Assembly (NCBI RefSeq): GCF_000311785.1 | Contig: NZ_HE978536.1 | Span: forward strand, 178,287-242,286 | DNA length: 64,000 nt | Source of the DNA: Brevibacillus massiliensis | GTDB taxonomy: Bacteria; Bacillota; Bacilli; Brevibacillales; Brevibacillaceae | Direction of reading: 5' to 3' | Part shown: one piece after another, positions 38,213-47,388 of the stretch | Layout of the letters: each line of letters begins with the position of its first letter | Position numbering within the stretch: the first letter of the stretch is position 1 | Made by a program: the position numbers and the translations under genes | Notes under the pieces: generated by a model | What the model was told of the DNA's origin: nothing | Database searches by the model: none | The model's input: the letters and a program-made list of their open reading frames with translations, nothing else

Positions 38213-38453
38213 GAAATGCAGAAATATCCCCCAACTTTTTGTATTGAGGGATGTACCTGTCAGCCTTTTGCCCGTTGCCAAAGCCACTCCAGCGGACCAA
38301 ACTGAAAGTAATGATGCTGCCAAATAAATGGAACAAGCGGCCGGCAATCCCGAGCAATGCAAAGCCCCTCAGGTAATCGGGCGTATCGATTGGCTTCTTT
38401 GTCTCGATCGGTTTCTCCGATATCCCCCAATACGGAGAAAAATCGGTTTTCAT
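38208..38453 (-). pseudogene. Short fragment resembling the N-terminus of a DUF418 membrane protein
   Basis: The 81-residue frame contains PIDTPDYLRGFALLGI, like the conserved LDxLRGFALLGI start of DUF418 proteins, then a short hydrophobic stretch (FHLFGSIITFSLVRW) and a polar end. Full DUF418 proteins are about 350-400 residues. AAGGGA precedes the ATG at 38453, so it may still be translated. Most likely it is a deletion remnant; a genuine small protein cannot be excluded. Confidence 0.5.
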
Positions 38454-38507
38454 TACATTTCCCTTACGTCTTTGCAAGGTTTGGGGAGACAGCCGATTAA
38501 CCGGAAA

Positions 38508-38554
38508 AGAGGCAGCTCCCGAATGGAAATAAAATCCATTTTGGAACTGCCTCT
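38508..38554 (-). terminator. Terminator after the M24 peptidase gene
   Basis: AGAGGCAG (38508-38515) pairs with CTGCCTCT (38547-38554). Inside, AATGGA pairs with TCCATT. The minus-strand copy ends in TTTT. It lies 44 bp after the peptidase stop. Confidence 0.65.
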
Positions 38555-38597
38555 GTCATTCAATTCTTCAATCGGCATGCCGCAATGCCGGCTGCCG

Positions 38598-39689
38598 TCA
38601 ACCGATCACGGTAAGCTCTTTCGGAAAACGGGTCAATACCTCTACTCCCTCGTCTGTCACCAGAACGTCGTCTTCGATGCGGACGCCGCCCACCCCGGGC
38701 AGGTAGATGCCGGGCTCGATGGTGAAGACCATCCCTGCCGATGTCAGTTCCTGGTTCTCCCCGTGAACAGACGGGTACTCGTGCACATCGATGCCAAGGC
38801 CGTGTCCCAGGCGGTGGATGAAGTATTCACCGTAGCCGCGTTCGGTGATGACATCGCGGGCTGCCTGATCCAGGCTGGCCAGCGTCACTCCCGGCCGGGT
38901 CGCTTCAATCGCCGCCAGATTTGCGGCAAGCACGGCGTCATAGATGGCTTTTTGCCGGTCATCCACATCGCCTACGGCAAACGTGCGGGAGATGTCGGAC
39001 GCATATCCGTCCACATACACGCCTAAATCGAACAGCAGCAGTTCGCCCTGCCGGATTTTCCGCTCTCCCGGGTTGCCGTGCGGCAGTGCCGCTTTTTCAC
39101 CCGCCAGCACCGTCGTAATAAACGACGGGCCGTCGGCTCCGAGCATTTTCATCTGGTACTCCAGCTCAGCGACGATCTCCAGTTCGCTTACCCCGGCTTT
39201 TACTTTTTGCAGTCCGCGGCGCAGCACCTCTTCGATCACTTCAATCGCCCGCTTGATGCGCTGTACCTCATCCGGGCTTTTTTTCAGCCGCATCGCCTGC
39301 AGCGGCGCCTCAACGTCGATGTAGGCATCCGCCCCGACTGCCGCGGCAATCGCTTCAAACCGCTTGACAGTCAGTTGGTTCTTTTCCACGCCCAACCGTT
39401 TTAGCCGATCAGGCAAAGCCTGTTTCAACACGGCATAGGGGTCTTGTGTATCCGTATGGGTCATGATCTTCTGAACGGAGGAGACAGCCGCTGCCGCTTC
39501 GCGCTCAAGCGCCGGCACGATCAGCACCGGCTCTCCCTCGCCCGGTATGACCAAACCCAAAAACCGTTCGTGCGGGTCTGTCAAAAATCCCGTAAGATAG
39601 TAGACGTGTCGCGGGTCTGTCACGACAGCCGCATCCAACCCATTTTGTTCCATCCATGATTGCAGCGTGAGAATCCGCTGTTCGCTCAT
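38598..39689 (-). CDS. M24-family Xaa-Pro aminopeptidase/dipeptidase
   Basis: Metallopeptidase that cleaves dipeptides or N-termini before proline. The pita-bread fold ligands are all present: Asp in LLFDLGVYVDGYASDISRT (two Asp), His in HRLGHGLGIDVHE, Glu in FTIEPGIYLPG and Glu in VRIEDDVLV. An N-terminal creatinase-like domain occupies residues 1-130. I use the ATG at 39689, six bases after AGGTGA. It follows the peptide ABC transporter in the same direction, so imported proline peptides may be its substrates. Confidence 0.93.
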   Translation of the reverse strand: MSEQRILTLQSWMEQNGLDAAVVTDPRHVYYLTGFLTDPHERFLGLVIPGEGEPVLIVPALEREAAAAVSSVQKIMTHTDTQDPYAVLKQALPDRLKRLGVEKNQLTVKRFEAIAAAVGADAYIDVEAPLQAMRLKKSPDEVQRIKRAIEVIEEVLRRGLQKVKAGVSELEIVAELEYQMKMLGADGPSFITTVLAGEKAALPHGNPGERKIRQGELLLFDLGVYVDGYASDISRTFAVGDVDDRQKAIYDAVLAANLAAIEATRPGVTLASLDQAARDVITERGYGEYFIHRLGHGLGIDVHEYPSVHGENQELTSAGMVFTIEPGIYLPGVGGVRIEDDVLVTDEGVEVLTRFPKELTVIG

Positions 39690-39758
39690 TTGCACTCACC
39701 TGTCTTTCTCCGTACTCACTTCGAGCATATCACGATCTTGCCCGGATGAGAAGTAAGG

Positions 39759-40652
39759 CTAGTTTTTCATGCGGGGATCGATGGCGTCGCGCAGCCCGTC
39801 CCCGACCAGGTTAAACCCGAGGACGGTCAGCATGATCGAAATTCCCGGGAAAATCATCGTCCAGGGCGCCTTTTGAATGTACTCTTTGGCATCTGACAGC
39901 ATTTTCCCCCACTCCGGCTCCGGCGGTTGGGCGCCCAATCCCAAAAATCCCAGGGCTGCCGCCTCGATGATGGCCGTCGCCACACACAGCGTCCCGGTTA
40001 CAATGATCGGCGCCAGGCTGTTGGGCAGCAGGTGATGGAAGATGATCCGGGCATCGGTCATCCCGAGCGCTTTGGCTGCCATCACAAATTCCTCTTCCTT
40101 CAAGCTCATCACCCTGGACCGGATCAACCGCCCAAACGTAGGCACATTGATGATGGCGATCGCCAGCAGGGCGTTTCGCAGGGAGGGCCCCAGGATCGCA
40201 ACGATCGCGATAGCGAGAAGAATGCTGGGGAAGGCCAGCATGATGTCAAAAATCCGCGAGATCAGCATGTCAATCCACCTGCCGTAAAATCCGGCGAGCA
40301 GCCCGAGCAGCGAGCCGACGACGATCGAGCCGATCACGGAGGATGTGCCTACCCAAAGGGAGATACGCGCTCCGTAGACGATCCGGGAAAACATGTCCCG
40401 CCCGTTGTAATCGGTCCCAAACCAATGTTCGGCGGACGGCGGCTTGTTGCGGTTCAGCAGTTCTCCTTCGTCATAGGGATACCTGGCGATAACGGGGGCG
40501 AGCAGGGCGACCGCCACAAAAAAAACGATAATTCCCAAACCGAGCATCGCCATCCTGTTTTTCCGCAGCGTGCGCCACGCGTCCCGCCACGGGGAAGATA
40601 CTTCCTCGGCTGCCCGGTTTAGCGGGACCGTCGTTGTTTCTACTTCGGCCAT
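39759..40652 (-). CDS. dppC: Peptide/nickel-type ABC transporter permease (DppC-like)
   Basis: Second permease of a dipeptide/oligopeptide importer. A cytoplasmic N-terminus of about 30 residues leads to FVAVALLAPVIARYPYDE and six spans. HWFGTDYNGRDMFSRIVYGARISL is the recognised DppC pattern (here around residues 75-98). The EAA loop is in VMAAKALGMTDARIIFHHLLPN. AGGAGG lies 6 bases before the ATG at 40652. It is 15 bp after dppB and is the last transport gene before the peptidase. Confidence 0.93.
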   Translation of the reverse strand: MAEVETTTVPLNRAAEEVSSPWRDAWRTLRKNRMAMLGLGIIVFFVAVALLAPVIARYPYDEGELLNRNKPPSAEHWFGTDYNGRDMFSRIVYGARISLWVGTSSVIGSIVVGSLLGLLAGFYGRWIDMLISRIFDIMLAFPSILLAIAIVAILGPSLRNALLAIAIINVPTFGRLIRSRVMSLKEEEFVMAAKALGMTDARIIFHHLLPNSLAPIIVTGTLCVATAIIEAAALGFLGLGAQPPEPEWGKMLSDAKEYIQKAPWTMIFPGISIMLTVLGFNLVGDGLRDAIDPRMKN

Positions 40653-40667
40653 GTCCATCCTCCTCCT

Positions 40668-41672
40668 TTACCGGTATTTAATGCGCGGATCGATGTAGGC
40701 GTACAGCAAGTCGACCACTAGATTGATCATGACGAAGATGGTTGCAATGACGAGGATCCCGGATTGGATCACGGTGTAATCGCGGTTGAGGATCGCCGAG
40801 TAGATGTACCTGCCGACGCCCGGCCAGCCGAAGATCGTCTCCGTCAGCACGGCGCCCCCCAGCAGCAGGCCCGTCTGCAATCCGATTACCGTGAGGACGG
40901 GAATAAAGGCATTCTTCAAGCCGTGCTTGTACACGACAAGGAATTGCCCGACCCCTTTGGCCCTCGCCGTGCGGATGAAGTCAGACCGCATCACCTCCAG
41001 CATGCTTGACCGGGTGATGCGGGCGATGATCGCCATCGGGATGGTTCCGAGCGCAACACCGGGCAGGATCAGGTGCTGGATCACATCTTTAAACTGGTCA
41101 AAGCGGCCGGCGAGAAGCGAATCAAGTAGATAAAAGTGCGTGACGGTGACAACCGGATCGCGCGGATTATCCCTTCCAATCGAAGGCAGCCATTTCAGCT
41201 CCTGGGCGAAATACCACTGTTCCATCAAGCCAAGCCAAAAGACCGGCATCGAGACGCCGATCAGGGCGATCAGCATGGCGATATAGTCAAACCATGAATT
41301 CTGTTTCCAGGCGGAAATGATGCCCGCATTCACGCCGATAAACACCGCAAAAAACATGCTGACCGCCGTCAATTCTGCGGTTGCGGCCAGGTATGGGACG
41401 ATTTCAGCGGAAATGGGCGCCTTCGTGTGCAGCGAGGTGCCCAGGTTTCCCGTCAAAATATCTTTGAGATAGGCGAAGTATTGAATGTACCAGGGGTTGT
41501 TCAAACCGAGGCTTTCCCGGAGTTCAGCGATTGCTTTTGGACTTGCTTTCTCGCCGAGAATGGTCAGCGCCGGATCTCCGGGGATGGCGTGAATGATCGA
41601 AAAAACGACGATGGACATTCCCAAAAGGACAGGGATCAACATCAGCAGCCGACGGGCTGTATACGCTAGCAA
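40668..41672 (-). CDS. dppB: Peptide/nickel-type ABC transporter permease (DppB-like)
   Basis: First permease of the importer, 334 residues and about six spans. YTARRLLMLIPVLLGMSIVVF is the classic start and PGDPALTILG follows. The EAA loop reads FIRTARAKGVGQFLVVYKHGLKN in two parts near residue 235. The start is a TTG at 41672 with GGAGATGG upstream. It follows the binding-protein gene after a 113-bp gap that contains a strong hairpin. Confidence 0.93.
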   Translation of the reverse strand: MLAYTARRLLMLIPVLLGMSIVVFSIIHAIPGDPALTILGEKASPKAIAELRESLGLNNPWYIQYFAYLKDILTGNLGTSLHTKAPISAEIVPYLAATAELTAVSMFFAVFIGVNAGIISAWKQNSWFDYIAMLIALIGVSMPVFWLGLMEQWYFAQELKWLPSIGRDNPRDPVVTVTHFYLLDSLLAGRFDQFKDVIQHLILPGVALGTIPMAIIARITRSSMLEVMRSDFIRTARAKGVGQFLVVYKHGLKNAFIPVLTVIGLQTGLLLGGAVLTETIFGWPGVGRYIYSAILNRDYTVIQSGILVIATIFVMINLVVDLLYAYIDPRIKYR

Positions 41673-41735
41673 GTGACCATCTCCTCGCTCTTATTTGCAT
41701 TGCTTCGTGTGAGAGATCGCCATGGGAAGCAATGG

Positions 41736-41764
41736 CGGGCAAGGAGAGGAACCCCCCTTGCCCG
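41736..41764 (-). other. Hairpin after the peptide-binding-protein gene
   Basis: CGGGCAAGG (41736-41744) pairs perfectly with CCTTGCCCG (41756-41764). It lies 21 bp after the binding-protein stop and before dppB, with no T-run on the minus strand. Same position as the hairpins in the sugar ABC and TRAP operons. Confidence 0.55.
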
Positions 41765-41785
41765 TCTCCCGCAGTTTTTACAGCC

Positions 41786-43453
41786 TTATTCCATATCCAC
41801 TTTTTTCAGGTACTCTGTTCCTTTCGGATGAGGAATGTAGTTTTTGACGCTCGCCTTTGCCGCTATACCCGGCTCCGCGTGTGCGATCGGAACGACCGGC
41901 ACCTCATCAAACAAGATCTCCTGCACCTTTTTGTACAGCTCGCTGCGCTTGGCCGGGTCCACTTCGGTCTGCGCTTTCAGCAGAAGCTGATGGACTTCTT
42001 CATTGGCGTAGCGGGTGCGGTTTCCGCCGCCGATGTTGTTTTTATCGAGCAGGACGTAAATGAAGTTGTCCGGGTCGCCGTTATCCCCGTTCCAGCCGAG
42101 GAGGTACATCTCCTGCTCGCCCTTCTTCGTCTTGTCGAGGTAGGTCGCCCAGTCCATCGTGACGATCTCGGTCTCAATGCCGATTTTTTTGAAGTCCTGC
42201 TGCATCGCTTCCGCCATCTTTTGCCCATTGGGTATATAGGGACGCGGAACAGGCATCGCCCAGAACTTCGTCTTGAATCCATCGGGATAACCCGCTTCGG
42301 CGAGAAGCTGCTTCGCCTTCTCGAGGTTGAATTCGCGGTCCTTGATCTGATCGTTGTACCCGAGCAGGATCGGCGGCATTATGTTGACCGCCGGCATAGC
42401 CAAGCCGGAGTAGAAGGCTTCGACCAGCGCCGGCTTGTTGACGGCATAGGCGATCGCTTGCCGGACCCGCTTGTCGTCAAACGGTTTCTTCTCTACGTTA
42501 AAGCTGAGGAAACCGATGTTCATCGGCGGCCGGGTCATCAGCTGCAGGTCGCTGTTCGCCTTGACCGTTTCGGCGTCTTCCGGGTTAAGGCCGTCCATGA
42601 CGTCAATTTCGCCTGATTGCAAGGCCGTCAAGCGGGCACTGTTGTCGGGGATGACCTTGAATACCACTTTGTCCAGCTTCGGAAGATCTTTGTTCCAGTA
42701 ATCCGGATTTTTCTCGATCGTGATGTGGTCGTTTCGCTGCCACTCGACGAATGTAAACGGTCCGGTGCCGACCGGATGCTCGCCAAACTTCTCCTTTTGC
42801 TCCTGCAGCGCCTTCGGCGAGGCGATCGCGAACGGAAACATGCCCAGGTTGGCCAGGAACGGCGCCTGTGAGCGGTTCAAATCAAATTCGACGGTGTATT
42901 CGTCGACGACCTTCACTTCTTTGATCACGTGATCGGGATCGCCCTTGTAGCCGCCAAACATGTCGTTGTAGTAGGCAAATCCTTCCGGGCTGTGCAGCGG
43001 GTTGTTCTTGTCCATCCAGCGCTCGAAGTTGAATTTGACAGCTTCGGCATTAAAATCGGTGCCATCGTGGAACTTTACGCCCTTGCGCAGGTGGAAGGTG
43101 TACTTGAGGCCGCTGGGATCAATATCCCATTTCTCGGCCAGCCCGGGAACGATCTCCATCGTACCGTCCGCGTATTCGACCAAGGTCTCCATGATGTTTT
43201 CCGTCACACGGGCGGATTCGCCGTCATCGATGGTAGCCGGATCGAGGCTGACGGTATCGCCGCCGCGGCCGTAGATCAGTACTTTTTCACCCGTTTTGCC
43301 TGTTTCGGCCGGCTGCTGTGGCTGCTTCTGCTCCGGCTGCCCTCCCTGGTTGTCGGACGGCTGGGCTGCCTGTTGGCTGCCGCTGCATCCGGCAAGGGCC
43401 AGCGCAAGGGCCAGCATTCCGGAAAATGCTGCGCTAAGAACTCTCTTTTTCAT
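41786..43453 (-). CDS. dppA: Peptide ABC transporter substrate-binding lipoprotein
   Basis: A 555-residue binding protein of the SBP_bac_5 family (OppA/DppA). The lipobox is LALAGC near residue 22, followed by a long Gln/Pro/Gly tether. LDPATIDDGESARVTENIMETLVEY and KGVKFHDGTDFNAEAVKFNFERW are the standard family segments (seen at about residues 75-170). AKQLLAEAGYPDGF is near the C-terminal lobe. AAGGGGG precedes the ATG at 43453. Ligand may be dipeptides, or nickel or glutathione in relatives; context with an M24 peptidase favours peptides. Confidence 0.93.
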   Translation of the reverse strand: MKKRVLSAAFSGMLALALALAGCSGSQQAAQPSDNQGGQPEQKQPQQPAETGKTGEKVLIYGRGGDTVSLDPATIDDGESARVTENIMETLVEYADGTMEIVPGLAEKWDIDPSGLKYTFHLRKGVKFHDGTDFNAEAVKFNFERWMDKNNPLHSPEGFAYYNDMFGGYKGDPDHVIKEVKVVDEYTVEFDLNRSQAPFLANLGMFPFAIASPKALQEQKEKFGEHPVGTGPFTFVEWQRNDHITIEKNPDYWNKDLPKLDKVVFKVIPDNSARLTALQSGEIDVMDGLNPEDAETVKANSDLQLMTRPPMNIGFLSFNVEKKPFDDKRVRQAIAYAVNKPALVEAFYSGLAMPAVNIMPPILLGYNDQIKDREFNLEKAKQLLAEAGYPDGFKTKFWAMPVPRPYIPNGQKMAEAMQQDFKKIGIETEIVTMDWATYLDKTKKGEQEMYLLGWNGDNGDPDNFIYVLLDKNNIGGGNRTRYANEEVHQLLLKAQTEVDPAKRSELYKKVQEILFDEVPVVPIAHAEPGIAAKASVKNYIPHPKGTEYLKKVDME

Positions 43454-43550
43454 CCATTTTCCCCCTTTTCACATGGCTATGGTTGAAACTCCCTCGCCTA
43501 CTTCCCGTTTGTCGCCGGCAACGCCTCCTTTGCTCATCTGCTCGCAGCAT

Positions 43551-44522
43551 TCATGATGTGTATAAATGGCAGGCCACGTGTTGTCCGTCCCCGATGTCGC
43601 GAAATTTTGGGGGAACACTGCGGCACACCTCCTTCACTTGGGGACAGCGGGTGTGAAACGTGCAGCCTGCCGGCGGCTCAGCCGGGTTTGGCACATCCCC
43701 CTGTAAAATGATCCGCTCCCGCTTCAGGTCCGGATCGGCGCTCGGAACGGCCGAAAGCAATGCCTGGGTGTAGGGATGGAGCGGTTTTTCGTACAGGCGG
43801 TCCTTGTCGGCGAGCTCAACAAGCCGACCCAGGTACATGACACCGACCCGGTCGCTGACGTGCCGAACGACACTCAAGTCGTGGGCAATGAATATGTACG
43901 TAAGGCCAAAATCCCGCTGCAGGTCCTGCATCAGGTTAAGCACCTGGGATTGGATCGACACGTCTAAAGCGGAGACCGGTTCATCGGCTATGATCAACTT
44001 GGGATGCAGCATCAGCGCCCTGGCAATGCCGATGCGCTGCCGCTGGCCCCCGCTGAATTGATGCGGATAACGGCTGGCGTGGTAGCTGGACAAGCCGACC
44101 ACCTCCAGCATCTCTTCCATGCGTTTTTTGCGTTCTTTGGCACTGCCGATGCCGTGGACGATCAACGGTTCTTCGAGGATTTTCTCAACGTTTTTCCGGG
44201 GATTGAGCGAGGCGAACGGATCCTGGAAGACGATTTGCATGTTGCGGCGGATCTGCCGCATGTCCGCCTTCCCCAGCTTGGTAATGGAGCGGCCTTCAAA
44301 GAGGATGTCGCCTTCGGTAGGTTCGATCAGCCTCAGGATCGTGCGTCCGATCGTCGATTTTCCGCAGCCGCTCTCCCCTACCAGCCCGAGCGTCTCACCC
44401 TGGTTTACGGCAAACGTAACCCCATCCACCGCCTTGACCTGTCCGACCTGTCGGCCAAACACGCCGCCGGTGATCGGGTAGTATTTTTTCAATTGCTGTA
44501 CGCTGAGCAGTTCTGCAGCCAC
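43551..44522 (-). CDS. oppF: Oligopeptide ABC transporter ATP-binding protein (OppF-like)
   Basis: One of the two ATPases of the peptide importer. Walker A is GESGCGKST, the ABC signature [15 protein letters not shown] and Walker [13 protein letters not shown]. The C-terminal oligopeptide/dipeptide extension has cysteines ([15 protein letters not shown]) that in OppD/F relatives bind an iron-sulfur cluster or act structurally. The GTG at 44522 lies 7 bases after AGGAG; a TTG at 44528 is too close to that site. It starts 18 bp after oppD ends. Confidence 0.93.
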   Translation of the reverse strand: MAAELLSVQQLKKYYPITGGVFGRQVGQVKAVDGVTFAVNQGETLGLVGESGCGKSTIGRTILRLIEPTEGDILFEGRSITKLGKADMRQIRRNMQIVFQDPFASLNPRKNVEKILEEPLIVHGIGSAKERKKRMEEMLEVVGLSSYHASRYPHQFSGGQRQRIGIARALMLHPKLIIADEPVSALDVSIQSQVLNLMQDLQRDFGLTYIFIAHDLSVVRHVSDRVGVMYLGRLVELADKDRLYEKPLHPYTQALLSAVPSADPDLKRERIILQGDVPNPAEPPAGCTFHTRCPQVKEVCRSVPPKFRDIGDGQHVACHLYTS

Positions 44523-44540
44523 TGACAAGCTCCTTTCCGC

Positions 44541-45509
44541 CTAGTTGTTCAACCAACAGCGGGACATATGTCCAGCCCCTGCCTGGGTCAATTCGGGCAT
44601 TTGTACGCAACACTTCTCCATCGCGGATTCGCAGCGAGGGGCAAAACGGCAGCCGGCAGCAAGCTCACCGGGAGTCGGAACATTCCCCGGTATCGAATAG
44701 AGGCGCTGTTTTTTTTCTTCCAGTTTGGGGATGGAATTGATCAGGCCGATGGTGTAGGGATGGGCCGGATGCTTGAGTATGGTGCGGACGTCGCCTTCTT
44801 CGACGATGTTTCCGGCGTACATCACGGCTACCCGGTCGCAAATTTCTGCGACGACTCCCAGGTCGTGCGTAATCAGCAGGATCGCCGTGCCCGACTCCCG
44901 GTTCAAAGCGCGCATCAAGTCGAGAATCTGCGCCTGGATCGTGACGTCCAGTGCAGTCGTAGGCTCATCGGCGATCAACAGCTTGGGATTGCATGCCATC
45001 GCCAACGCGATCATAACCCGCTGCCGCATACCGCCGGAAAGCTGGTGCGGATACTCATCCACAATCGCCTCCGCACGCGGGATTCCCACTTTTTTCAGCA
45101 TCTCGACGGAACGCAATCGGGCAGCCCGCTTCGTCGCCTTCGTATGGATGCGAACCACTTCGCTGATCTGGTCGCCAATCGTGTAGACGGGATTCAGAGA
45201 GGTCATCGGCTCTTGAAAAATCATCGCGATTTGATTTCCGCGAATCTTGCGCATTCGCCTCTCGCCTGCCCCGACCAGGTTTTCCCCTCTAAACCTGATC
45301 TGCCCGCCGACAATTCTTCCCGGAGGGCTTGGAATCAGCCCCATAATCGACAGGGAGGTAACACTTTTTCCGCAGCCGGATTCACCTACGAGTCCGAGGA
45401 TCTCGCCCTCGCTGATCGACAAACTGACGCGATCTACGGCAGGCACTTCACCGCGGTCGGTAAAAAAGTACGTCTGCAGGTTCTCTATTTCCAGAATCGG
45501 TTGTGTCAA
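44541..45509 (-). CDS. oppD: Oligopeptide ABC transporter ATP-binding protein (OppD-like)
   Basis: First gene of the peptide transport operon. Walker A is [13 protein letters not shown], the signature [16 protein letters not shown] and Walker [13 protein letters not shown]. The C-terminal extension again contains clustered cysteines ([15 protein letters not shown]). The frame can start with a TTG at 45527, but GAGTGAGGTG sits 8 bases before the TTG at 45509, which I prefer. A good promoter lies 49 bp upstream. Order oppD-oppF-dppA-dppB-dppC then the M24 peptidase. Confidence 0.93.
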   Translation of the reverse strand: MTQPILEIENLQTYFFTDRGEVPAVDRVSLSISEGEILGLVGESGCGKSVTSLSIMGLIPSPPGRIVGGQIRFRGENLVGAGERRMRKIRGNQIAMIFQEPMTSLNPVYTIGDQISEVVRIHTKATKRAARLRSVEMLKKVGIPRAEAIVDEYPHQLSGGMRQRVMIALAMACNPKLLIADEPTTALDVTIQAQILDLMRALNRESGTAILLITHDLGVVAEICDRVAVMYAGNIVEEGDVRTILKHPAHPYTIGLINSIPKLEEKKQRLYSIPGNVPTPGELAAGCRFAPRCESAMEKCCVQMPELTQAGAGHMSRCWLNN

Positions 45510-45557
45510 AAAACGCACCTCACTCAATCACCGAAAATTCAAAATTGTATATATATT

Positions 45558-45586
45558 ATTATCACATTAAAAAAATTTCTGTTCAA
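45558..45586 (-). promoter_or_regulatory. Sigma-A promoter of the peptide transport operon
   Basis: Minus strand: TTGAAC (45586-45581), exactly 17 bases, GATAAT (45563-45558). The surrounding sequence is very AT-rich. Confidence 0.65.
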
Positions 45587-45623
45587 TAAAAAAAATTCGA
45601 CCATAACCGACAAAAATAGGCCG

Positions 45624-45639
45624 GCCAGAAAACTCTGGC
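45624..45639 (-). terminator. Likely terminator of spoIIP-yqxA
   Basis: GCCAG (45624-45628) pairs with CTGGC (45635-45639) around AAAACT, and the minus-strand copy runs into TATTTTTG. It lies 60 bp after the yqxA stop. Confidence 0.5.
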
Positions 45640-45699
45640 TGACCTCATCATGGGAATCCGAAAGATCCTTTGCGGAAGGAAGCCCCTGGATAAACTACT

Positions 45700-46014
45700 T
45701 TACGGTTCGAAAAAGCCGGATATCCACTTTGCGATCGCATTGGTGCTGTCCCGCAGCCACTCGCCCGTCATGTTGCCGATCTGACTGATGTAGTTGGCAC
45801 TCTCGATTTGATTCTGTTTGCCGCCTTGGTTCCCTACCGGAGCAACCTCGGTTTTCGCTTTGTCCACTTTTGTAATGTAGTAGGTCTGCTGTTTTTCAGC
45901 CGGCGTGCCGCCAACCTTGTGTATGCCCCGTTCGGCTGTTTGCAGTCCGAGGATGACCCCGACGAGGAGAAGAAAGAGCATGCCGGCCAGCTTCAGCGTC
46001 AGGTTCACCCGCAT
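45700..46014 (-). CDS. yqxA: YqxA-like DUF3679 protein
   Basis: A 104-residue protein with one N-terminal membrane span (LTLKLAGMLFLLLVGVILGLQ) and a polar outside part ending AIAKWISGFFEP. It matches the small DUF3679 protein found between spoIIP and lepA in Bacillus (yqxA), by size, span and location. Function is unknown. The spoIIP stop and this ATG overlap as TGATG, so the two are translationally coupled. The frame extends further upstream inside spoIIP, but that part is not conserved. In Bacillus lepA follows; here the peptide operon does. Confidence 0.75.
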   Translation of the reverse strand: MRVNLTLKLAGMLFLLLVGVILGLQTAERGIHKVGGTPAEKQQTYYITKVDKAKTEVAPVGNQGGKQNQIESANYISQIGNMTGEWLRDSTNAIAKWISGFFEP

Positions 46015-47186
46015 CACCCCTCGTTTGCCGCAGACGAAGCCGGAGCCGATACCGTCTCCGCTTGCCAGTAATAGTCGGCAAAGACCTCGGCAAATGCCTC
46101 GATGGCGTTCTTGCACTCTTGCAAATTGTTTTCCGTGCCGCCCACTTCGATCAGAATGCTGCCGGGTGAGACATGCTGATTGTACTCGCCGTTGCCCTCA
46201 TTTTCCCCTTTGTCATCCAAACCGCGCGACAAGCCGGGATACTTTTTCTCCAGCAGCGCGTTTAATTCGCTGGCGAACTTGCGGTTTTCCCGATAGTTCT
46301 CGTTGCGAGTCCCGACGACGAACATCAGGCGGGCATACGTCTTGCCGTTGATGGTGACCGTGGTTTTCTCGCGCGGAGAGTCGTCGCGATGAATGTCGAA
46401 AAAGTAATGCAAATCGCGGTTTTGCTTGGTGGCGGCGGTTATGACCTTCAGCGATTGGGCGTACGACAAGCCGTAGCTCTTCCCTTGATCCAACAGTTCC
46501 TGATAGATGTCGTGACCGCTAAACTGTGTGCCGATTCCCCGGTCATTCAGAACCTCGGCCAGATGCTTGCCCACTAGGGAGATGTTTTGGGTAGGGTGAT
46601 CGACAGCAGTGGAACCGGGTTTTCGCTCCGCTACGTCAAGCCAGGACTCCCGGTTGTGCGTATTGTACACAAAGACGACTTGCTTCTTCGGGTTTTTCGC
46701 TGCTGCCGAATCAGTCGGCTGTCCCGTCTCAGGCTGCTTCGTGCCATCGGCAGAATCGGCAGGCAGTGCAGCCGTTTCCCCTGCACCCAAAGGAGCCGCA
46801 GACTCTGCATACGCAAATGCCGGATCTTCGGCTGCCTCCGGCGTTTTCAACCCGGTCTGCTCGAGCGCCAGCATTCCCGGCAGCTCCCGTCCGATGACGG
46901 CGTGCAGATCGCCGGGGGAAATTCCCGTCAACACCTGAAAGACAGAGTGGGAGATACTGTTTCCCTCACCGCCCGCAGGGGCTTGTACTTTTTCACTCAA
47001 CAGCGGAATCTCCTTGCCCATCAACTGCAAAAAAGTCACCGTCGAAATCTCCGACACGGCGAGTTGTATGGTAGAAGAGCTGAGTACAGCACGATTTCCA
47101 TTGATCGCCAAAAACCCCGTTAGCAAGAACAGCAGGGCGGTACCGACTGACAGAATCGCAAATTGCCGCTGCAAAAGAGCTGCCAT
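46014..47186 (-). CDS. spoIIP: Stage II sporulation protein P
   Basis: Membrane-anchored amidase/endopeptidase that degrades septal peptidoglycan during engulfment together with SpoIID and SpoIIM. One N-terminal span is followed by a linker. The catalytic domain starts VVFVYNTHNRESWLD (zinc-ligand His), then FFDIHRDD, and ends with ILIEVGGTENNLQECKNA (catalytic Glu). I use the ATG at 47186 because GGAGGAG precedes it; the frame stays open to 47372 without homology. In Bacillus this gene follows gpr directly; here 15 kb of accessory genes lie between. Mother-cell (sigma-E) expression is expected. Confidence 0.95.
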   Translation of the reverse strand: MAALLQRQFAILSVGTALLFLLTGFLAINGNRAVLSSSTIQLAVSEISTVTFLQLMGKEIPLLSEKVQAPAGGEGNSISHSVFQVLTGISPGDLHAVIGRELPGMLALEQTGLKTPEAAEDPAFAYAESAAPLGAGETAALPADSADGTKQPETGQPTDSAAAKNPKKQVVFVYNTHNRESWLDVAERKPGSTAVDHPTQNISLVGKHLAEVLNDRGIGTQFSGHDIYQELLDQGKSYGLSYAQSLKVITAATKQNRDLHYFFDIHRDDSPREKTTVTINGKTYARLMFVVGTRNENYRENRKFASELNALLEKKYPGLSRGLDDKGENEGNGEYNQHVSPGSILIEVGGTENNLQECKNAIEAFAEVFADYYWQAETVSAPASSAANEG

Positions 47187-47388
47187 CTCTACTCCTCCTT
47201 TGGCGCTTGTCTGAAACATAAGGCAACGACAGCCCCGCCTGGCGCGATGCGGCGAAGCCTGGTTATCAATCTTATGTTTTAAGACTATGCAGCCGATAGA
47301 GTAGCTAGAACGGGGAACCTTTTCTCTTTTTCTACTTCTATCAAAACGGCCGGGCGTTGACTCGACAGTCACCGGCCGAGGCGCCGTT

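Noticed and set aside
41732-42616. Plus-strand frame opposite the peptide-binding protein
   Set aside because: Antisense to a clear OppA-type gene; composition and lack of start signals argue against coding.
45528-45600. CodY boxes before the peptide transport operon
   Set aside because: The best matches to AATTTTCWGAAAATT have about five mismatches, which is expected by chance in such AT-rich sequence.
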